Assembly: GCA_021785495.1 (NCBI GenBank)
Contig: JAJYFB010000005.1
Coordinates: 1 to 53,277, forward strand
Length of the DNA: 53,277 nucleotides
Origin: Acidobacteriota bacterium
Lineage (GTDB): Bacteria; Acidobacteriota; Terriglobia; Terriglobales; Acidobacteriaceae
Direction: 5' to 3'
The notes beneath the pieces were generated by a model. The model was not told where the DNA came from, did no database searches, and worked only from the letters and a program-made list of their open reading frames with translations. Shown here piece by piece: positions 1 through 9,343 of this stretch. Numbering within the stretch: position 1 is the first letter of the stretch; the number at the start of each line of letters is the position of its first letter. A program made the translations under genes and the position numbers.

Positions 1-750
1 ATCGTGGCCGACGGGGCGCGGATTCCGGCCTCCTGCACCGTCGGGCCCTACTGCACCATCGGGCCGGAGGTGGAGCTGGGCGAGGCGTGCAACCTGATCT
101 CGCACGTGGTTCTGGACGGCCGCACGCGCATCGGCGCGCGCAACACGTTTTATCCCTTCTGCTCGATCGGCGTCGCGCCGCAGGACTTGAAGTACGCGGG
201 CGAGCCGACGGAGACCCTTCTCGGCGACGACAACACCATCCGCGAAAGCGTGACCATCAGCCGGGGCACGGTGGGCGGCGGCGGCGTGACGCGGCTCGGA
301 TCGGGCAACCTGCTGATGACCTGCGCCCACGTGGGCCACGACAGCCAGGTGGGCAGCCATTGCATTCTGGCCAACGCGGCCACGCTCGCCGGCCACGTGA
401 CGATTGAGGATTATGTCACGCTGGGCGCTTTCTGCCCGGTGCATCAGCACTGCGTGGTCGGGGCGCACGCCTTTATCGGCGGCGGCACCATCGTTACGCA
501 GGACGTGCTGCCCTTCTCGCTGACCTCGTCGCGACGCGAGAACCGGGCCTTCGGCATCAACAAAGTCGGCCTCGAACGCAAGGGCTTTTCGCCGGAGCGG
601 CTCAAGCGGCTGCAAAAGGCCTATCGCTGCCTGCTGGCCGCCAAACTGAACACCTCGCAGGCCCTCGAAAAGATGCGCTCGATTGAAGGCGACGATGTGG
701 CCCTGCTGGTGCGCTTCATCGAACGCAGCGAGCGCGGGGTGATCAAGTAA
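1..750 (+). CDS. lpxA: UDP-N-acetylglucosamine acyltransferase (5' truncated by window edge)
   Basis: Cytoplasmic first enzyme of lipid A synthesis; transfers a 3-hydroxyacyl chain from ACP to UDP-GlcNAc. The visible 249 codons are a left-handed beta-helix built of hexapeptide repeats, followed by the C-terminal helical domain typical of LpxA. The segment around LLMTCAHVGHD carries the conserved histidines, the second being the expected catalytic base. The family is about 262 residues and begins roughly a dozen residues earlier, so the true start lies before the window; the GTG at 4 is not a real start. lpxA normally sits with other lpx genes, and lpxI follows here after an inserted repeat element. 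Confidence 0.95.
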   Translation: MVADGARIPASCTVGPYCTIGPEVELGEACNLISHVVLDGRTRIGARNTFYPFCSIGVAPQDLKYAGEPTETLLGDDNTIRESVTISRGTVGGGGVTRLGSGNLLMTCAHVGHDSQVGSHCILANAATLAGHVTIEDYVTLGAFCPVHQHCVVGAHAFIGGGTIVTQDVLPFSLTSSRRENRAFGINKVGLERKGFSPERLKRLQKAYRCLLAAKLNTSQALEKMRSIEGDDVALLVRFIERSERGVIK

Positions 751-890
751 GGACCATGGCCTGACTGTTCGGCGTTGGCGGCAAGGGGAGAATTTTCTGT
801 CGGCGACAATCGGGAAGGAATTGCGGAGACATTGCACAGGGAATGCTTCCCGATGGCGGCGACGATTGAACATCGATGGGCAGTGGAGAT

Positions 891-984
891 GTCCCGGAGG
901 GACAAAACGAGAATAGCCCAGGGTGAAGCGCAGCGGAACCCTGGGAAGCTGAAGGTGCGTTTGCGCCCGCCCCGGAGGGGCGGT
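891..984 (+). repeat. Left REP-like arm, three palindromes
   Basis: Palindromes at 891-903, about 916-945 and 968-983. The reverse complement of 891-945 matches 1521-1576 with only a few differences, so the two arms share an origin. Confidence 0.75.
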
Positions 985-1024
985 GTGAACTCGCAGGGCA
1001 TCGCGAATTCGGATGAGGGTCTTC

Positions 1025-1474
1025 ATGTCGCACACCTACTGCTCCTCGTTGTTTCATTGCGTCTTCTCGACCAAGGAACGCCGAAACACGATCCCGCCCG
1101 CGATGCAATCCCGCTTGTGGGCCTATATGGGCGGAATTGCGCGTGAGCACGGATACAAAGCGCTGGCCGTTGGCGGCGCGCAAGACCACGTGCATCTTCT
1201 GCTTTCGCTGCCCGCCTCGGTTCCGGTTGCGCAGGCGATGCGTGAAATCAAGAGCGCCTCTTCGCTCTGGATGCACCAATCGGGCGAATGTGAGCTGTTT
1301 GAATGGCAGGAGGGGTACGGCGCGTTTTCCATCGGAATGGCGCAGACCAGTGCGACGATCGCCCACATCGCGCGCCAGGAGGAGCATCACCAGCGGCGTG
1401 ATTTCCAGGCAGAGTTTGTTGCGTTCCTCAAGAAGCACCGCATCGACTACGATCCGCGGTACGTTTGGGGATAG
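1025..1474 (+). CDS. IS200/RAYT-type Y1 transposase, probably catalytically dead
   Basis: A 149-residue single-domain HUH/Y1 protein of the IS200-like family, which nicks and joins single-stranded DNA through a tyrosine. The HUH motif is HVH at residues 55-57, followed by LLLSLP. A WQEGYGAFSI segment (94-103) and the end motif IARQEEHH are characteristic of the group found beside palindromic repeats. In relatives the residue before the IxRQEEHH segment is the nucleophilic Tyr; here it is His114 (codon CAC), a one-base change from TAC. ATG 1025 was chosen because the family begins at MSHTY; an in-frame GTG lies at 1013. The gene sits between REP-like arms that it presumably mobilised in the past. 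Confidence 0.8.
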   Translation: MSHTYCSSLFHCVFSTKERRNTIPPAMQSRLWAYMGGIAREHGYKALAVGGAQDHVHLLLSLPASVPVAQAMREIKSASSLWMHQSGECELFEWQEGYGAFSIGMAQTSATIAHIARQEEHHQRRDFQAEFVAFLKKHRIDYDPRYVWG

Positions 1475-1480
1475 GGTTCG

Positions 1481-1576
1481 ACCGCCCCTACGGGGCGGAG
1501 GCGTTTTTTGGAGCTTCGCTCCCCCGGGTTCCGCTGCGCTCCACCCGGGGCTATTTTCGCGTCGTCCCTCCGGGAC
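1481..1576 (-). repeat. Right REP-like arm, inverted copy of the left arm
   Basis: Contains CCGCCCCTACGGGGCGG (1482-1498), a hairpin around 1522-1550, and a terminal palindrome near 1564-1576. Order and orientation are the mirror of the left arm. It begins 6 bp after the transposase stop codon. Confidence 0.75.
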
Positions 1577-1627
1577 GAGGGCCGCAATTTTGCGTTACAA
1601 ACAGATGTGATGGAACGGAGCATCGCC

Positions 1628-2476
1628 ATGAAACTCGGCCTCATCGCCGGCAATGGAAGGTTTCCTTTTTTGCTGCTCGATGCGGCGCGGGCCGAGGGGC
1701 TTGAGGTCGTTGTCGCTGCGATCAAGGAAGAGACCGACACGGAGATCGACCGAAGGGCCGCGGCCGATCGCGGCGTCAAGGTCTTCTGGCTCTCGCTGGG
1801 CGAGTTGTCGCGGCTGATCGAGAGCTTTCACAAGGAAGGCGTGGCGCGGGCCGTCATGGCCGGTCAGGTCAAGCACAAGCAGATTTTTTCAAGCATCCGG
1901 CCCGACTGGCGGCTGGCCAAGCTACTGCTGAACCTGCGCACGCGCTCGACGGACGCGCTGCTGGGCGCGGTGGCCAAGGTGCTTGGCGGCGAGGGCATCG
2001 AACTGATCAGCTCGACCGCGTTTCTGGAGCCGCTGCTGGCCGCCGAGGGCGTGCTCACGGACCGTGCGCCCAACGAGGATGAGCAGAAAAACATCGCCTA
2101 CGGCCGGGGCGTGGCCGGAGCTGTGGCCGGCTTCGACATTGGCCAGACGGTCGTGGTGGCGGCGCAGGCTTGCGTCGCCGTCGAGGCGATGGAAGGCACG
2201 GACGCGACCATTGAGCGCGCCGGAAGGTTGATGGCGACCCTGGAGGGCGATGCTTCGACGCTGGAGCGGCGACTGACTGTCGTCAAAGTCGCCAAGCCCA
2301 ACCAGGACATGCGCTTCGATGTTCCGGTTGTCGGCCAGGCGACGATCGACGCGATGATCCGCGCCGGTGCGAGCTGCCTGGCGATCGAATCCGGCCGTAC
2401 CCTGCTCTTCGACCGCGAAACGCTCGTGGCCGCGGCCAACCGGGCAGGGATTGCCCTTGTGGCCTCGCCACGGTGA
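1628..2476 (+). CDS. lpxI: UDP-2,3-diacylglucosamine pyrophosphatase (LpxI, DUF1009)
   Basis: Cleaves UDP-2,3-diacylglucosamine to lipid X plus UMP in lipid A synthesis; LpxI replaces LpxH in several phyla. The 282-residue product starts MKLGLIAGNGRFP, the N-terminal signature of the family, and ends with the second domain around FDVPVVGQATIDAM and CLAIESGRTLLFD. Length matches characterised LpxI (about 280). The reading frame is open upstream to 1508, but that stretch is repeat arm; ATG 1628 fits the family N-terminus and has a GGAG shortly upstream. Its pairing with lpxA supports the function. Confidence 0.93.
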   Translation: MKLGLIAGNGRFPFLLLDAARAEGLEVVVAAIKEETDTEIDRRAAADRGVKVFWLSLGELSRLIESFHKEGVARAVMAGQVKHKQIFSSIRPDWRLAKLLLNLRTRSTDALLGAVAKVLGGEGIELISSTAFLEPLLAAEGVLTDRAPNEDEQKNIAYGRGVAGAVAGFDIGQTVVVAAQACVAVEAMEGTDATIERAGRLMATLEGDASTLERRLTVVKVAKPNQDMRFDVPVVGQATIDAMIRAGASCLAIESGRTLLFDRETLVAAANRAGIALVASPR

Positions 2477-2482
2477 TATACA

Positions 2483-2584
2483 GGGAACAGGGAGCAGGTT
2501 TCAGGGGCCAGGGGTTAGCGACCGGCCGATGACTTTCAGGAACGCAGAGTTTTTCCCGACCCCTGAAATCTGCTCCCTGTTCCC
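2483..2584. repeat. 102-bp inverted repeat, 25-bp arms
   Basis: The arm at 2483-2507 (GGGAACAGGGAGCAGG...) is the reverse complement of 2560-2584 with one mismatch; the loop is 52 bp. It fills the space between lpxI and the peroxiredoxin gene. It could end lpxI transcription or be a small repeat element; no T-run follows, so a classical terminator is not assured. Confidence 0.75.
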
Positions 2585-2616
2585 CATTTCCTGAATCCAA
2601 CCACCGGAGGTTCCAC

Positions 2617-3150
2617 GTGAGCAAATTTCTTCTCGTTTCACTCGCCGTGGCGGTTGTGGCCGTTGTCGCCGCAACGCAACTCTTCAAGGTGCGCGCCCAG
2701 GGCGCGATGCCGGCCGTGGGCGAGGTTGCGCCCGCCTTCACGCTGCCCTCGCAGGACGGCACACCGATTTCACTGGAGCAGTACCGCGGCAAGTGGGTGG
2801 TGCTCTATTTCTACCCCAAGGACATGACCCCCGGCTGCACCATCGAGGCCCACAAATTTCAGAATGCGCTGCCGCAGCTCGAAGCCAAAAACGCGGTCGT
2901 GCTGGGCGTGAGCGTGGATACGGCCGCCAGCCACAAGCAGTTCTGCGCCAAGGACGGCCTGACCTTCCACCTGCTGGCGGACCCGGAGCATAAAGTGGTG
3001 AGCGCCTACGGTTCGCTGGCCTCGTTTGCCGGTTTTACCATCGCCAATCGCAACACCTTCCTGATCGATCCCCAGGGCAAGATCGCCAAGGTCTGGGTGA
3101 AGGTGAATCCGGCCCACGCGGCTACGGACGTGCTGGCGGCGCTTCCGTAG
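2617..3150 (+). CDS. Exported thioredoxin-dependent peroxiredoxin (Bcp/PrxQ type)
   Basis: Reduces hydrogen peroxide or organic peroxides using a thiol reductant. 177 residues: an N-terminal hydrophobic segment (about 4-20) followed by an AhpC/TSA domain. The peroxidatic cysteine is Cys74 in DMTPGCT. The common second cysteine five residues later is His79 here; Cys110 in QFCAKDG is the likely resolving cysteine, as in the alpha-3 subtype of PrxQ. GTG 2617 has GGAGG about 7 bases upstream (after 2605). The hydrophobic N-terminus is unusual for a Bcp protein and suggests a periplasmic or membrane-tethered enzyme. Confidence 0.9.
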   Translation: MSKFLLVSLAVAVVAVVAATQLFKVRAQGAMPAVGEVAPAFTLPSQDGTPISLEQYRGKWVVLYFYPKDMTPGCTIEAHKFQNALPQLEAKNAVVLGVSVDTAASHKQFCAKDGLTFHLLADPEHKVVSAYGSLASFAGFTIANRNTFLIDPQGKIAKVWVKVNPAHAATDVLAALP

Positions 3151-3809
3151 GCGATCCGCTCGCCGGTCGATGCGCGGCCACCAGTGTTCGTCGCGGTGCG
3201 CGCGTCCCTTCCCCGGACGCACGAAAACTGGCTGCACCGGCGGCCAGTGCGTTTTGGGGCTACGAAAGGCTTGTGCGCCCGGAGAGAAGTATCGCCCCTT
3301 GCGAATGCCGCAGCCTTCGAGCCCCTTGCAGAATTTGTCCTGCAGATGGCAGGTTTTGAAGGGGTGCGGCGGCAGAGGCCGCCTAAAAACCACAAAAGAT
3401 GGGTGAAAACGACAAGGACTGTGGCAGCAGGGGCTCAAGCCCCGCTCATTTTCCCCATGGTTACGGCCCGGCTGAAGCCGTGCCCTTGTTACACGACCGC
3501 GACAATCGAGTCTGCCCGCAGCCGCTTTACGGATCTGGCCAATTCATGGATCCGGGCCAAAAGAGTACGACGATGGCCGCCCCATCCAGACCGCGTTCCA
3601 TGCGGTTTGGATGGGAAAGCATGACCGCATCCTTTTCGCCGGATCAATCGCCAGAACATGGCAGCCGCAACACGGCCCTGTTTTGTGGCAAGGGCCGCCT
3701 CTGTTTTGTAACAACGGCACGATTTGAGCCGGGCCTGCGCCTTCGCAAAAAACTCCCAGGGCTTTAGCCCTGGGGAAAGGTCAAATCTGGTTTTTTGAAT
3801 TTTGCAAGA
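3151..3809. other. Non-coding, repeat-rich interval
   Basis: No convincing gene. Open frames here translate to low-complexity, Arg/Pro-rich peptides with no family signature. The stretch holds hairpin pairs such as GGGGCTCAAGCCCC near 3429-3443 followed by CGGCTGAAGCCG near 3470-3480, and CCAGGGCTTTAGCCCTGG near 3755-3773. These resemble the internal hairpins of the MITE-like element next door. A sequence much like an element end, TGAATTTTGCAAG, lies at 3796-3808. Confidence 0.6.
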
Positions 3810-3962
3810 GAGCCACTTGCAAAATTCAGTTCCGGTGTATTCTGCGAGAAGAAAAATCTCCCGCAGGGGCTAAAGCCCCATTCATTCCAGGTATTTTACG
3901 GCACGACTGAAGTCGTGCCCTTTCAAATTCAGCGATCATCGATTGAATTTTGCAAGTGGCTC
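3810..3962. mobile_element. MITE-like element, copy 1 (153 bp)
   Basis: Terminal inverted repeats of about 19 bp (GAGCCACTTGCAAAATTCA at 3810 and its complement ending at 3962). Two internal hairpins: GGGGCTAAAGCCCC (3866-3879) and GGCACGACTGAAGTCGTGCC (3900-3919). AAGA flanks both ends (3806-3809 and 3963-3966). A second copy of identical length lies at 45121-45273. It carries no coding capacity. Confidence 0.8.
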
Positions 3963-4004
3963 AAGAGGCAGCCTTCTCCACCGTTTTCGCGCTGGAGCCG
4001 GCGG

Positions 4005-4601
4005 CTACTTCTTCGACTTTTTCTTGGCGGCTTTCTTGGCGGCCTTTTTCGCAACCGCTTTGACGGCCTTCCCAGCGGTCTTCTTTGGAGCCGCCTGCAC
4101 GGCTTTCTTCGCCGCGCCCTTGGCCGCCTTCCTGGCCACGGCCATTTTGGCAGGAGCCTTTTTCGCCGCCTTCTTGGCAACCGCCTTGACGGCCTTTTTC
4201 GCCACCGCCTTTTTGAGCGGCGTCTTCTTTGCGGTCTTGTTTGCCGCAGCCTTTTTCACCGCTTCCTTCTTTGGGGCCTTCTTGGCGGGGGCTTTCTTGG
4301 CGGCCTTTTTCGCCGGAGCCTTGGCCGCGGCTTTCTTCACAGGCGCTTTCTTGGCCGCTTTTTTCTTGGCGGGCGTTTTACGGGCGGGTTGTGTCATGGG
4401 CGCTTCTTCGATCACTACGATTGTCTCCTCATTGATTACGTCTTCATCGTCGTCGGAAGAGGTAAGGATGCTGGCAGTCTCCAAGACGTCCTCCTCTTCT
4501 TCTTCGTCGGCATATTCATTGGTCTGAACGGCGTCCAGATCATCCGGCTCCCCAAAGGGATCGCCGTCACTCATTGCGTGCATCTTGAAGACTTCATCCA
4601 T
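4005..4601 (-). CDS. Histone H1-like Lys/Ala-rich DNA-binding protein
   Basis: 198 residues in two contrasting halves. Residues 1 to about 68 are acidic, with Asp/Glu runs. The rest is almost entirely Lys, Ala and Pro in KKAAKKAPAKKA-like repeats, as in eukaryotic H1 tails and bacterial HctB/AlgP-type proteins. Such proteins are thought to bind and compact DNA. ATG 4601 has a perfect GGAGG eight bases upstream; the frame is open to 4682 but without such a site. The repetitive half will vary in length between strains. A MITE-like element lies 42 bp past its stop codon. Confidence 0.8.
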   Translation of the reverse strand: MDEVFKMHAMSDGDPFGEPDDLDAVQTNEYADEEEEEDVLETASILTSSDDDEDVINEETIVVIEEAPMTQPARKTPAKKKAAKKAPVKKAAAKAPAKKAAKKAPAKKAPKKEAVKKAAANKTAKKTPLKKAVAKKAVKAVAKKAAKKAPAKMAVARKAAKGAAKKAVQAAPKKTAGKAVKAVAKKAAKKAAKKKSKK

Positions 4602-4765
4602 CCCATTAGCCTCCGGCGGATAGCCGCCGCTCAGTTTGGATTCGCGGGTGCGCAGAGCCGGTGAAACGAGCGGCTTGCGCAAGCGATTCTAGCTTTAGCT
4701 TGCACGGAAAGACCAGGAAAAGACAAGAAAAAACTCCTGGAGAGCTCGACTTTTCGGTGGATTTT

Positions 4766-6580
4766 TCATTTTTGCGCCTTGCCGCGCGCGCGCGTCGATT
4801 TGCGATGCGCTTTGCTCTGCGGTTTGGCGTGCGCTGCGGCCGCTTTGCGACGATGCGCGGAATTGTGCGCTGCGGCGGGCGCGGCCACGCGCAGGCGGCG
4901 TCCGGGAGCCACGCGAATCCCGGTGGGAATGTGGTTCCAGAGGCGCAGTTGGCTGAGCGAGACGCCGAAGCGGTCGGCGATGGTGATCAGCGTGTCGCCG
5001 CGGCGCGCGACGTAGAGCCGGGTGCGGGCCAGGGCCGTGGCGGCCAGCGGCACGGGGACGGCCAGCGCCGGAACGTCCGCCAGGCTGGCGTTTTCGTCGA
5101 GTTGGTTGGCCGAAGCCAGTTCGGAGGCGGAGACGCGATACTCCCGCGCCACCGAGGCCAGCGTGTCGCCTGACGCGACGAGATGATAGCGCCAGCAGTT
5201 GCGCCGCGCCTCGGGAATCAGCGCCACGCGCTCGTTGAAGAGCGCGGCTGTGCCGGCCGGCAGATGCAGATCGAAGGCGGCGTCGGGCGGCGTGACCATG
5301 CGCAGCAGGCTGGGGTTCAGCGCCTCGATCTCGTCGACCGGCGCACCCACCAGATCGGAGACCAGCCGCAGGTCGATCGAGTAGCCGATGGTCACCGTGT
5401 CCGTCAGCACCGGCGGATCGAGCGCCAGATCGTCGAAGCCGTACTGATGGGGATGGTTGGCGACGATGATGGTGGCCAGAATCTCCGGCACATAATTGGC
5501 GGTTTCCGTGGGCAGCTCGTGGCGCTTGTACAGCTCCCAGAAGTCGGCGTAGCCGGTGCGCTGGACCTCGCGCTGAATATTGCCCGCACCGTGGTCGTAG
5601 GCGGCCATGGCCAGGTACCAATCGCCCAACTGATCGTAGAGAAACTTCATGTAGCGGGCGTAGGCGCGCGTGGATTTTTCCGGGTCGAAGCGCTCGTCCA
5701 CGTACGCATTGCGCACGAGCCCGTAGTTGCCGTGCGGCATGAACTGCCACATGCCGCCGGCGTGCGAGCGACGATTCAGGGCGCGCGGATTGAAGCCGGA
5801 CTCGGCGACGGCCTGGTAGATGAGATCCTGCGGCACGCCTTCCTCGGCCAGCACGCGCTGAATCAGCGCCTTGTAGCGGCCGCCGCGCTCGAAGGAGTGC
5901 AGCAGCGTGTTATGCCCCTTCTGCGTGTTGGCGAAGAAGTTGATGAACGCGGCCACGTAGTCGTTCATCATCAGCGGCAGGTCGGACTTGGTGGTGGCCA
6001 GATCGGCCTGCGCCTTGGCCACCAGGCTGGGATCGACATTCGTGAACGTGACCTCGCTGGCGGCCTCGACGGGCGTCTCCTCGGGCGGCGGCGTAAAGCC
6101 GTTTCCCTTCTTGAGCGCCTCCATTTCGAGACCGTTGACCTCGTCAACGATCTTCTCGAACTCATCGTCGAGCTGCGGGTTGGTCTTGATGTCGATGCCG
6201 CTTTTGAGCATCCGGTCGACGGCGCGATCGAACTGGACTTTGGCTTCGGGCAGCAATCCTTTGCGATAGTCCGCATCGCCGGCGGCGTAATCGGCCTCCA
6301 CTTGCGCGATGAGCTGACGGACCTTCTGCTCTTCGACTGCCGTGGGCCGGGACAGCGCCGGAGACGCGGCTTGCCGCGCGGCCTGCTGTCCTTCGGCGGC
6401 GGCCACCGGCGGCGCCGTCGCCCGCGCCGGTTTCTGCCCCGGTCCGGCCGAGGTTCCCGTCGGCGTGCAACCAGCAAGCGCCAGCAAACCTGCGCCGGAG
6501 AAAGCCAAAAGCGTGGTGAAAAGCGCGCGTCGCGTGAAAATACACGACCGGAGCAGCCTCAATGGAATCGTTTTGAGCAC
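4766..6580 (-). CDS. mltD: MltD-like membrane-bound lytic murein transglycosylase with LysM repeats
   Basis: Cleaves peptidoglycan glycan strands in the periplasm. 604 residues from GTG 6580: hydrophobic N-terminus ending LALAGC (lipobox Cys38), a helical linker, a family 1 transglycosylase domain (about 245-345) with catalytic Glu260 in AVAESGFNP and the MltD signature GGMWQFMP, then two LysM modules (about 464-510 and 521-566) and a basic Ala/Lys/Arg tail. The open frame runs to 7159, but upstream it overlaps another gene in a different frame. GTG 6580 overlaps the TAG of the upstream gene by one base. The ribosome site is weak, so the exact start is uncertain. Confidence 0.88.
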   Translation of the reverse strand: MLKTIPLRLLRSCIFTRRALFTTLLAFSGAGLLALAGCTPTGTSAGPGQKPARATAPPVAAAEGQQAARQAASPALSRPTAVEEQKVRQLIAQVEADYAAGDADYRKGLLPEAKVQFDRAVDRMLKSGIDIKTNPQLDDEFEKIVDEVNGLEMEALKKGNGFTPPPEETPVEAASEVTFTNVDPSLVAKAQADLATTKSDLPLMMNDYVAAFINFFANTQKGHNTLLHSFERGGRYKALIQRVLAEEGVPQDLIYQAVAESGFNPRALNRRSHAGGMWQFMPHGNYGLVRNAYVDERFDPEKSTRAYARYMKFLYDQLGDWYLAMAAYDHGAGNIQREVQRTGYADFWELYKRHELPTETANYVPEILATIIVANHPHQYGFDDLALDPPVLTDTVTIGYSIDLRLVSDLVGAPVDEIEALNPSLLRMVTPPDAAFDLHLPAGTAALFNERVALIPEARRNCWRYHLVASGDTLASVAREYRVSASELASANQLDENASLADVPALAVPVPLAATALARTRLYVARRGDTLITIADRFGVSLSQLRLWNHIPTGIRVAPGRRLRVAAPAAAHNSAHRRKAAAAHAKPQSKAHRKSTRARGKAQK

Positions 6581-7032
6581 TATGCCGATGATAAGCGATG
6601 GGCCCCGAACGATGAATGCGATGAGCGGAACCGTTTGCCGCCGGGCCACGGCAGTTCCTGTTCGCGACTCCGCAGCGGCAAAAGACGAAGCCGTGTGCGC
6701 CTGGGATCGATCGTGATCAAGGCTCCTGCTTCCAGTTCCTCGCGCATCTGCCGCAGAGCCTGGATCACCTGGTTGCCGATGGAGACGGGCCGGAGATCCT
6801 CGCTGCGCACCTGAACGACGCTTGGCTTTTCCCGATTGGCGGTCGCCAAAGCAATGCCGAAGTCCAGATCGTTGGTCAGGATGACAAAATCCTTGGCGGC
6901 GGCATGGAGCAGGAGGACCGGATCCGGCGCGTTCGCCGGGCCGAGTTCCGACCAGTGAACTGCCTCCATCCCAGCCTCTTTCAGCAGCGTCGCCCATCCG
7001 GGCGAGAGATTCATGTCGACGAGAATCCTCAT
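6580..7032 (-). CDS. PIN-like toxin candidate (DUF5615)
   Basis: Begins MRILVDMNLSPGW and contains LTNDLDFG, the acidic motifs of the DUF5615/Mut7-C-like PIN fold, predicted RNases usually paired with DUF433 proteins. 150 residues; the last roughly 35, rich in Arg/Ser, extend past the usual length of about 115. ATG 7032 overlaps the upstream stop as ATGA, so the pair is translationally coupled. The stop overlaps the mltD start by one base. Function is from family context. Confidence 0.82.
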   Translation of the reverse strand: MRILVDMNLSPGWATLLKEAGMEAVHWSELGPANAPDPVLLLHAAAKDFVILTNDLDFGIALATANREKPSVVQVRSEDLRPVSIGNQVIQALRQMREELEAGALITIDPRRTRLRLLPLRSREQELPWPGGKRFRSSHSSFGAHRLSSA

Positions 7033-7259
7033 GCGCTGGCCAGAAGAATCTCCCGCTCGTCGGAGCGCCATGCGGCATAGCGCAGAGCTTGAAGGATGTC
7101 TTCACGTTCGAGATAGGGATACTCTCCGAGCAACTCGTCGATGGCGACGCCGGCGCCAATCTGGCCGACGATCATGCCAACGGTAACGCGCATTCCACGA
7201 ATGCAGGGCCGCCCGCCCATCATCTCCGGGCTCTGCGTGATCCGATCGAAATCCGCCAT
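7029..7259 (-). CDS. DUF433 antitoxin-like protein
   Basis: 76 residues beginning MADFDRITQSPEMMGGRPCIRGMRVTV, the canonical DUF433 start. These winged-helix-like proteins are proposed antitoxins of DUF5615 partners. ATG 7259 sits at the family N-terminus, with GGGAG (7265-7269) upstream. Stop and downstream start overlap (ATGA). Confidence 0.87.
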   Translation of the reverse strand: MADFDRITQSPEMMGGRPCIRGMRVTVGMIVGQIGAGVAIDELLGEYPYLEREDILQALRYAAWRSDEREILLASA

Positions 7260-7531
7260 GGGTGCTCCCTCTCGCAATGTATTGTCATGATAGAGCGTTG
7301 AAAGACGGGTTTCAACGGCATTTGCGGCGCGGAATCGCTTCGCGGCAGAAACGTCGCTCACCGGCTTTTGCGCCGTGCTCGCCTCCATGCCGCGCCTGGG
7401 ATCGATCCGGCGTATCGCCTGCGGCGAAGTTTCCCGCTCGTTTCGCAAAAACGCAGATGATAAGCTAGGACTGGAGGGGATGCGCCGGGACGCGAATCGC
7501 TCGCGCGCTAACCCATTGATTTTGAATACCT

Positions 7532-9343
<1,812 letters not shown>

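Larger units (their letters stand above)
891..1576. mobile_element. REP-associated transposase element with inverted palindromic arms
   Basis: A transposase gene (1025-1474) lies between two arms of about 95 bp that are inverted copies of each other. The left arm (891-984) reads outside to inside: a GTCCCGGAGGGAC palindrome, a long hairpin based on CCCAGGGT...ACCCTGGG, and a CCGCCCCGGAGGGGCGG-type palindrome. The right arm (1481-1576) has the same three palindromes in reverse order and orientation. This is the layout of a REPtron, a RAYT gene flanked by its REP-like sequences. The element lies between lpxA and lpxI. No clear target duplication was identified. Confidence 0.75.

Noticed and set aside
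3184-3624. Plus-strand open frame of 146 codons
   Set aside because: Low-complexity translation crossing repeat hairpins; no ribosome site or family signature.
3795-4664. Long plus-strand frames opposite the histone-like gene
   Set aside because: Antisense of Lys/Ala-rich repeats gives long Leu/Phe/Gly-rich open frames; the minus strand has a perfect ribosome site and a recognisable protein.
5183-6814. 543-codon plus-strand frame opposite mltD
   Set aside because: High GC makes antisense frames long; no motif, while the minus strand encodes MltD with LysM modules.
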